From 39-52-133 sp041488395 (GTDB taxonomy: Bacteria; Pseudomonadota; Gammaproteobacteria; Burkholderiales; Gallionellaceae): DNA of 25,253 nt. The position numbers were made by a program, and so were the translations under genes. The stretch is taken from contig JBGPPE010000026.1 of NCBI GenBank assembly GCA_041488395.1, forward strand, positions 1 through 25,253, in the 5' to 3' direction. Position 1 is the first letter of the stretch. Each line of letters starts with the position of its first letter. Shown here in pieces: positions 23,481 to 25,253 of the stretch. Below the pieces are notes generated by a model, which saw only the letters and a program-made list of their open reading frames with translations, was not told the DNA's origin and searched no databases.

Positions 23481-24320
23481 TCAGGGCAGCGGCTTTTTCG
23501 CCACTCCTCCGGGTAACATTTGTGCAGCCGCTGCAACGCTCTCCGCTCTGCGCGCAAAGGTTTCAGCCTCCGGCTTGCGCCCCAGCCTGTCCAGCGCAAT
23601 CGCCATCCCCTGCAAATCTTCCGCAATGCGACTGCTGAGCGCCAGTTCTTTATCCAGTGCCAGCGCAGCCTGAAAATGCGCCAGGGCTGCCTCAGGCTGC
23701 GCCAGGGCAATTTCCGCCCTGGCGGCAATACGCTGGGCATTGGCCTGCTCATCCTTTTCCGCGCCGCTGCTCGTGACGCCTTTGGCCAGCGCGAGTGCAG
23801 CGGGGAAGTCGCCTTTCTGCAGGGCCAAACGGGCACTCAGATTATTCATCCCTGGCACAAATGCACATTGCTTGCATTCCTGGTTGGCCACGAGCAGGGC
23901 TGCTTCTGCTTCAGCAAACTTGCCTGCGTCAGCCAGTATAATCGCCTTGCGAAATGCGGCGGCAGCGCGCAACTCGGCCGGAATCTGCGCGGTGCTGTCC
24001 GCCAGAATGCCATCCAGCAAACCCAGCGCTGCAGCATCGTCGCCCAGCTTGTGGGAAACCGAAGACAGGTTGACTGCGGCCATTGCACTCGCCGCAATAT
24101 TATCCAGTGCTTGCTGCATCAGCATGGATTGCCTGAACATTTCGCGCGCGCGCATTAAATCACCGTCACGCAAAGCCCGGTATGCGGCCTGCTCGGCTTT
24201 TCTGGCCTGCTCCAGGGCCAGGGGCTGGCGCGGCGGTGCACTGCCGCAGGCTGCCAGCGCAAGCAGCAGCGCAGCCGACAGCAGCCTGGCAGCAGCTTGC
24301 AGGTATCCCCGGCTAATCAT
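23481..24320 (-). CDS. TPR-repeat lipoprotein
   Basis: This 279-residue protein has a lipoprotein signal ending LALAAC (lipidated C25). The rest is Ala-rich helical hairpins of tetratricopeptide type, for example EQAAYRALRDGDLMRAREMF, AAFRKAIILADAGKFAEAEAAL and AEIALAQPEAALAHFQAAL. Two cysteines (ECKQC) sit in mid-protein. TPR lipoproteins act as periplasmic scaffolds. Its ATG lies inside the end of the MCE-protein gene (8-nt overlap), so it belongs to that operon and may be an accessory part of an MCE lipid-transport system. That partner role is inferred from gene order. The usual PqiC/MlaC-type component is not seen in this position. Confidence 0.85.
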   Translation of the reverse strand: MISRGYLQAAARLLSAALLLALAACGSAPPRQPLALEQARKAEQAAYRALRDGDLMRAREMFRQSMLMQQALDNIAASAMAAVNLSSVSHKLGDDAAALGLLDGILADSTAQIPAELRAAAAFRKAIILADAGKFAEAEAALLVANQECKQCAFVPGMNNLSARLALQKGDFPAALALAKGVTSSGAEKDEQANAQRIAARAEIALAQPEAALAHFQAALALDKELALSSRIAEDLQGMAIALDRLGRKPEAETFARRAESVAAAAQMLPGGVAKKPLP

Positions 24321-25253
24321 GGCTGTCCATTCTTACCAGGCCCTGCTCGGGTGGCTGCATCATGTTTTTCAGTGGCCAGCTGGTGCTGGCAGAGTCCATG
24401 ATGTTGCGCGTATCGCTCACCAGCCCGCGCGTCTCGCCCAGGAAACCCGACAGCTGCGGCGCGGAACTGTCTACCGCTGATTTGATGGTTGCACTGGTCT
24501 GTTGCAGGTTATCCAGGCTGGCATCCGTCTTTCTGATCAAACCGGGCAACGATTGGTTCAGTTTATCTATCATCGCCTCGGCGCCTTCGGCAGACTGCTT
24601 TACTGAACGCAGCGCAGGCCGCACGTCCTTGACGATGCCTTCGTCCACCTGCTCCAGCAGATGATCGATGCGTGCCCGGGTACCGCGCATCTCTGCAGAA
24701 AACTGGCGCAGGTTACTCAGCGTCTGGCGCACATCGCCCTTGGGGTCATTGGCATCCTTGAGCAAGGTATTGATCTCATCCAGTGCGGGATAGAGGCGAT
24801 CGCGCAGGTCCTGGGCGATCTGCTCCAGCCCGCCGCCGCGCTCAAATTCGATGGTTGCACCCGCTTTCAGCTGGGGTTTGTTCTCGCTGCCGCGTTTGGC
24901 TTCAAGAATACTGTCACCGATTACACCCTCCTTCTTCAGGCTCACCTCGGCATCTTCCTTGAGCAAGGCCAGGTAGCGGTCCTCGATCATCATTTCCACC
25001 TGGGCCTGGGCCTTGTTATCCAGCTCCAGCTTGCTGACCGAACCGATCTTGAATCCGCTCAGCTTGACTGGCATGCCCACCTTGATGTCCTGGCCAGTGC
25101 CGGCCACAAAATTAATCGGGGACTTGGGGGTAAAGAAACCTTTCTTGATGCCTGAAAACAGCAGATTCAGCGACACGCCGACGACTGCCAGCAATACAAA
25201 AATGGAGACTTTCACAAAAAGCCCCCTGAACCGTTCGTCTTTATCAGCCAGCA
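24313..25253 (-). CDS. MCE/MlaD-family lipid transport protein, 5' end at or beyond the window edge
   Basis: There are about 300 residues from a GTG at 25215, and the frame stays open to the window edge. It has one N-terminal membrane helix (VSIFVLLAVVGVSLNLLF), an MCE domain (about 30-130: GIKKGFFTPKSPINFVAGTG, DIKVGMPVKLSGFKIGSV, GVIGDSILEAKRG) and a long helical C-terminal tail (about 130-290). MCE proteins form periplasmic hexameric rings that shuttle lipids between membranes and work with an MlaE permease and MlaF ATPase, which would lie to the right. The GTG has a GGGGG 6 nt upstream, but the in-frame codons before it encode LADKDERFRGLF, a charged stretch typical just before the membrane helix. 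I think the real start lies outside the window. The last codons overlap the TPR lipoprotein gene. Confidence 0.85.
   Translation of the reverse strand, partial: LADKDERFRGLFVKVSIFVLLAVVGVSLNLLFSGIKKGFFTPKSPINFVAGTGQDIKVGMPVKLSGFKIGSVSKLELDNKAQAQVEMMIEDRYLALLKEDAEVSLKKEGVIGDSILEAKRGSENKPQLKAGATIEFERGGGLEQIAQDLRDRLYPALDEINTLLKDANDPKGDVRQTLSNLRQFSAEMRGTRARIDHLLEQVDEGIVKDVRPALRSVKQSAEGAEAMIDKLNQSLPGLIRKTDASLDNLQQTSATIKSAVDSSAPQLSGFLGETRGLVSDTRNIMDSASTSWPLKNMMQPPEQGLVRMDSHD

Overview
This window looks like chromosome from a Gram-negative betaproteobacterium, probably of the Nitrosomonadales (a Gallionella/Sideroxydans- or Methylophilaceae-like organism). The inference rests on outer-membrane proteins (TolC, a TonB-dependent receptor, a secretin-like protein), two to three lipoproteins, a beta/gamma-type GlnB PII protein, PEP synthase, and the trxB-smr pairing. 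The taxon is inferred from protein style, not from a marker gene. I see no tRNA, rRNA, insertion sequence, phage gene or CRISPR array.

Layout. 1-1315 (-) is a TolC-family outer-membrane factor cut by the left edge. 1461-2972 (-) is a compact unit: a 32-codon peptide gene with a strong ribosome binding site, a small exported protein, and a GT4 glycosyltransferase coupled to it by a 4-nt overlap. An AT-rich spacer follows. 3358-4056 (+) encodes an unusual Cys- and Trp-free, Ser/Gly/Gln-rich protein with two Asp-rich DxDGDxD modules. It is preceded by a nested inverted repeat and followed by a clear intrinsic terminator. It converges on an OmpR/EnvZ-type two-component system (4100-5805, -). Then come an MFS permease (5942-7114, -) and PEP synthase ppsA (7234-9612, -).

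The ppsA upstream region carries a palindrome and a CRP-like site ahead of a small DUF2892 membrane protein (9926-10117, +). Next is a divergent metal-efflux pair: a CDF exporter (10179-11096, -) and a copper P1B-ATPase copA (11270-13435, +). After a small exported WD40-like protein (13490-14179, +) comes an envelope cluster: a mini-secretin (-), an NlpC/P60 lipoprotein (+) and MltB (-), the last two overlapping tail to tail. trxB and an Smr-domain gene follow on the + strand.

The most interesting block is 18273-23009 (+). It holds a TonB-dependent receptor, a periplasmic ABC-type substrate-binding protein with no permease or ATPase, and a membrane PAS-GGDEF diguanylate cyclase. They are packed with a 4-nt gap and a 4-nt ATGA overlap. 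This reads as a possible outer-membrane-to-cytoplasm sensory relay ending in c-di-GMP. The right end has glnB (-), whose 3' end lies in a 16-bp tandem repeat, then a TPR lipoprotein and an MCE/MlaD-type protein that continues to, and probably beyond, the right edge.

The region of about 1.4-5.9 kb and the gene at 13.5 kb look more AT-rich than the metal-efflux/ppsA core, which suggests accessory content. I judged this by eye and did not compute it.
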